From assembly GCF_014641855.1 (NCBI RefSeq), contig NZ_BMII01000010.1, positions 62,001 to 126,000 on the forward strand: 64,000 bases of DNA. The letters run 5' to 3'. Numbering within the stretch: position 1 is the stretch's first letter; each line of letters begins with the position of its first letter. A program made the translations under genes and the position numbers. Of the stretch, positions 61,283-64,000 are shown piece after piece. The DNA is from Shewanella inventionis (GTDB taxonomy: Bacteria > Pseudomonadota > Gammaproteobacteria > Enterobacterales > Shewanellaceae). The notes below the pieces were generated by a model that was not told the origin of the DNA, ran no database searches, and was given only the letters and a program-made list of their open reading frames with translations.

Positions 61283-62773
61283 ATGGTTAGCAGTAATCAT
61301 ATCCCCCCTGCTAATAGACGATTTAACCAGTCTATTACTTTTCTACTTGCACTTATGCTCGGCAGTTTGCTGATGCTTACCGGCTGTGGCGGCAGTGACA
61401 GTGATACCGATACGACAGAAACGGTTTCTAGCACAGACACAACAGTAACTGATACCAGCACAGATACTGATACTGAAGTTGATGATGCTGATTTTGAAGC
61501 GACAGATTGGACTGACGAAACTCACAGCAACGATGTCGACCCTAACTTTGATGAAGTCTTCAGTGACACCGAAGTAAAGCGAATTGATATTGTTGTGACC
61601 GAAGACCGCTGGGAAAGCATGCTCGATAACCTTACAGACCTATACGGTACCTTTGGTAAAAGCAGCTCAAGCACCTTAGTCGATGATGACGATCCTATTT
61701 TTGTGCCTGCAGAAGTGTTTTATAACGGCACGCAATGGTACCGAGTCGGCATTCGTTTTAAAGGTAACTCATCACTGCAATCCAGTTGGCAGCAAGGTAT
61801 TTTAAAATTGGCCTTAAAGCTCGACTTTGACGAGTTTGAAGATGATTACCCACAAATCAAAAACCAACGTTTTTACGGTTTCAAAAAGTTTAGTTTAAAA
61901 AATAACTACAACGACGAGTCAATGCTTCGCGAAAAAGCCGCGGCGGATGTATTTAAAGACGCAGGTCTTGCTGTGTCTCATACCGGTTTTTATACCCTGT
62001 ACATCGACCATGGCGACGGTCCTGAATATTTTGGCGTATACACTCTCGTTGAAGAAGTAGATGACACGGTAATTGATACCCAATTCTCAAGCGACGAAGG
62101 TAACTTATATAAGCCTGAAGATGATGGCGCCATGTTTGTTGAGGGCTCTTTTAACCAGGACGACTTTGAGAAAAAAACCAACGAAGATGAAGAAGACTGG
62201 TCAGATATTGAAGCGTTATTTACCGCACTTCATGATGACACCTACACCAGTGACCCAGCAACCTGGCGCACCAACCTAGAAGCGGTATTTGATGTAGACG
62301 TATTTTTAAAATATTTAGCAGTTAATGGCATCATTCAAAACTGGGATACATACGGGAGAATGCCACATAACTACTACCTATATAACAACCCAGAAACCTC
62401 AAAACTAACCTGGATCCCATGGGACAATAACGAAGCATTTCAAGATGGCAAGCTCGGTGGCGCTTTGGCGTTAGACTTCTCAGATCTTAGCTCAAGTAGT
62501 TGGCCGCTGATAGCAAAAATCTACGCAGATGATGTGTATCGCGCTCGCTACAACGAATACTTACTCGAGGTCATTAGCGATGCATTTGAAACCAATAAAA
62601 TGCAAGCAAAATACAACGACTATTCAGCACTGGTTGAAACCTATGCCACATCTGAAGTCTCTGGCTACACCTTCTTAGAAAGTGACAGCGATTTTTATAA
62701 TGCTGTTGACGATCTAATCGAACATGCAGAAGAACGCGCCACAGCTGTTGATAATTATTTAAACACTCAATAA
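61283..62773 (+). CDS. CotH-kinase-family lipoprotein
   Basis: About 496 residues. A lipoprotein signal (LLALMLGSLLMLTGC) is followed by a Thr/Asp-rich linker and a CotH domain (~90-460). Signatures: RIDIVVTEDRWESML, RFKGNSSLQ, FKKFSLKNNYNDESMLREKA, GVYTLVEEVDD and LTWIPWDNNEAF with the metal-binding Asp. CotH-type proteins are protein kinases acting at the cell surface. It is strongly acidic. Start ATG at 61283 has AGGAGA at ideal distance. Confidence 0.85.
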   Translation: MVSSNHIPPANRRFNQSITFLLALMLGSLLMLTGCGGSDSDTDTTETVSSTDTTVTDTSTDTDTEVDDADFEATDWTDETHSNDVDPNFDEVFSDTEVKRIDIVVTEDRWESMLDNLTDLYGTFGKSSSSTLVDDDDPIFVPAEVFYNGTQWYRVGIRFKGNSSLQSSWQQGILKLALKLDFDEFEDDYPQIKNQRFYGFKKFSLKNNYNDESMLREKAAADVFKDAGLAVSHTGFYTLYIDHGDGPEYFGVYTLVEEVDDTVIDTQFSSDEGNLYKPEDDGAMFVEGSFNQDDFEKKTNEDEEDWSDIEALFTALHDDTYTSDPATWRTNLEAVFDVDVFLKYLAVNGIIQNWDTYGRMPHNYYLYNNPETSKLTWIPWDNNEAFQDGKLGGALALDFSDLSSSSWPLIAKIYADDVYRARYNEYLLEVISDAFETNKMQAKYNDYSALVETYATSEVSGYTFLESDSDFYNAVDDLIEHAEERATAVDNYLNTQ

Positions 62774-63204
62774 GCCCATTTATTACAGGCTATATGTAAA
62801 AAAGCGGACCAAACAGATTAACCTCTGATGGTCCGTTTTTATACTATGGTAATAAAACACATACACCTCAATAGCCTCTAGTTAATCCCCATAAAGCTTA
62901 TTGGGGGTTAGCAAGGCTACAAAACATACCCAGCAATTGGCTTCCTATAAAAGTCAAAGTAGCAATCAATAACCATCACAGTAATAACCAAGACTGACTC
63001 TCACTTCATACATCAACCAAAGCCCGTTTCAACCTCAAGCAAATTCAGCCAAAACAAAGCTAGGTTAGCCATAAAAACACAATTCGCATCGTGCAAAAAA
63101 TAACCAGCTACACTTACCGGTTACATCTATACTATTTTAAATAACTAAAATGTTATCTCTATCGGATTGTTTTTTTATACGTTAAAAGGAATTGCTAAGT
63201 TTTC
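62774..63204. other. intergenic region
   Basis: About 430 AT-rich bases. A terminator sits at its start; the remainder shows no gene or clear regulatory site. Confidence 0.5.
62804..62838 (+). terminator. terminator after CotH gene
   Basis: CGGACCA ... TGGTCCG followed by TTTTTA, 30 bases past the stop. Confidence 0.75.
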
Positions 63205-64000
63205 ATGATGATACTCAATGATAAAAAATTGGTTAACCTCATAAAATACACCCCAAGTATTGTCGTCGGATTTTTCGCTATTACAGTCAATGTCATTATC
63301 ATTAAAGACAATCAAGACAAAGCCAATGCAAGTATCCAATCCCTTCGTGACGACATTATCGAAAATAATAAAAACACCATAAAACAGTCTACCGACAAGG
63401 CATACGACTATATTTTGTATAAAAAAAGAGGGGTTATCGATGAGCTAAAAACCTTGTCTCAACAACGCGTGAATGAAGCACACGCAATAGCAATGAATAT
63501 CTATAACAACAACCAAAACAAACCCCAAATGACGGTCACAAAGTTAATCACAGATGCACTGCGACCCATTAGGTTTTATCAAGGACGAGGTTACTTTTTT
63601 ATCTTTCAAATGGATGGAGTTAACATACTGCATGGACTCAAACCCTATCTTGAAGGCGACTCAGCCTGGGATGCTCAAGATCTTCGGGGAGCATACATCC
63701 TAAGAGAGCACATAGCCTTAATAAAACAACAAAATGGAGAAGCGTTCTACGATTGGTGGTACCAAAAACCGGGAGAACCTGTACAAAAAGAATATCAAAA
63801 AATTGGATTCGGCAAGCATTTCGCGCCCTATGACTGGTTTATCGGCACGGGAGAATATATTGCCGATATTGAAAACGATCTAAAAGAATCATTGCTAAAA
63901 TCGGTTATTGATTTTGAACACACTGAAAACCAAAGTTTATTTATCATCGACACTCAAGGCAACATACTCGCCAATGGGAACAAACAACATAATCTGGCAT
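63205..64000 (+). CDS. Cache-domain signal-transduction protein (partial)
   Basis: Open at the window end; the first ~265 residues are visible. After one membrane helix (residues ~14-35, YTPSIVVGFFAITVNVIIIK) comes a coiled region and a Cache_2 domain (RPIRFYQGRGYFFIFQMDGV; YDWWYQKPGEPVQKEYQ; FAPYDWFIGTGEYIADIE), then the beginning of a second such domain (SLFIIDTQGNILANGN). The output domain (histidine kinase, GGDEF or chemoreceptor) lies beyond the window. Two start ATGs at 63205/63208. It probably senses small organic ligands in the periplasm. Confidence 0.8.
   Translation, partial: MMILNDKKLVNLIKYTPSIVVGFFAITVNVIIIKDNQDKANASIQSLRDDIIENNKNTIKQSTDKAYDYILYKKRGVIDELKTLSQQRVNEAHAIAMNIYNNNQNKPQMTVTKLITDALRPIRFYQGRGYFFIFQMDGVNILHGLKPYLEGDSAWDAQDLRGAYILREHIALIKQQNGEAFYDWWYQKPGEPVQKEYQKIGFGKHFAPYDWFIGTGEYIADIENDLKESLLKSVIDFEHTENQSLFIIDTQGNILANGNKQHNLA

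Noticed and set aside
1..64000. tRNA or rRNA genes
   Set aside because: No cloverleaf-like sequence or rRNA signature was seen on either strand.

Overview
The window looks like a chromosomal segment of a marine gammaproteobacterium close to Shewanella. The basis is moderate G+C, proteins of familiar Shewanella/Vibrio type (DUF2057/YccT, YbaK, CstA, PutP, AcuI, GlyGly-CTERM and YfiR proteins), and integron attC sites of the Vibrio/Shewanella kind. This placement is inferred from gene content; no rRNA or other taxonomic marker is present.

Layout. 1-5.4 kb: housekeeping and transport genes (YccT-like protein, ybaK, a TDT transporter with a divergent LysR regulator, an SLC13 permease). 5.5-11.2 kb: an accessory island read here as a cluster of integron cassettes without an integrase (CALIN). 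It holds five small minus-strand cassette genes (two lipoproteins, an HNH nuclease, a two-TM protein, a small soluble protein) separated by attC-like sites, and is interrupted by an IS91-type element that carries its own tyrosine recombinase. 11.2-12.5 kb: non-coding, with three copies of a dispersed repeat. 12.5-18.6 kb: a 2OG-Fe(II) oxygenase, a GRAM-like protein, and a small AraC regulon (AraC, SDR, patatin lipoprotein, FISUMP protein) marked by a shared 29-bp operator, followed by an amidase pseudogene.

18.7-23.4 kb: a 1029-residue GlyGly-CTERM surface protein with a sigma-54 promoter, divergent from a sigma-54 activator. 23.4-30.3 kb: an NAD(P)-binding protein, two different photolyase/cryptochrome proteins flanking a DUF2256 mini-protein, a LysR regulator, an alpha/beta hydrolase and an M14-like peptidase. 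30.5-36.1 kb: a NapH-like ferredoxin membrane protein, CstA, and a penicillin-acylase-family lipoprotein. 36.5-41.2 kb: a TonB receptor - YfiR - GGDEF/EAL operon (c-di-GMP signalling). 41.2-43 kb: acuI with its TetR regulator, each with the same palindromic operator.

43.4-47.6 kb: a proline operon (small membrane protein, putP, proB, proA) behind a leader that contains an intrinsic terminator. 47.6-54.9 kb: NUDIX, DAACS symporter, an AhpD-like protein, a Fur-box-preceded PepSY protein, a thiolase and AmtB. 55.3-64 kb: an FG-GAP lipoprotein, two uncharacterised proteins, a 28-bp palindromic tandem repeat, a CotH-kinase lipoprotein, and the start of a Cache-domain sensor that runs off the window.

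The most unusual items are the CALIN with its IS91 insertion, the sigma-54/GlyGly-CTERM unit, the AraC operator pair, the proline-operon leader, and the six-copy palindromic repeat.
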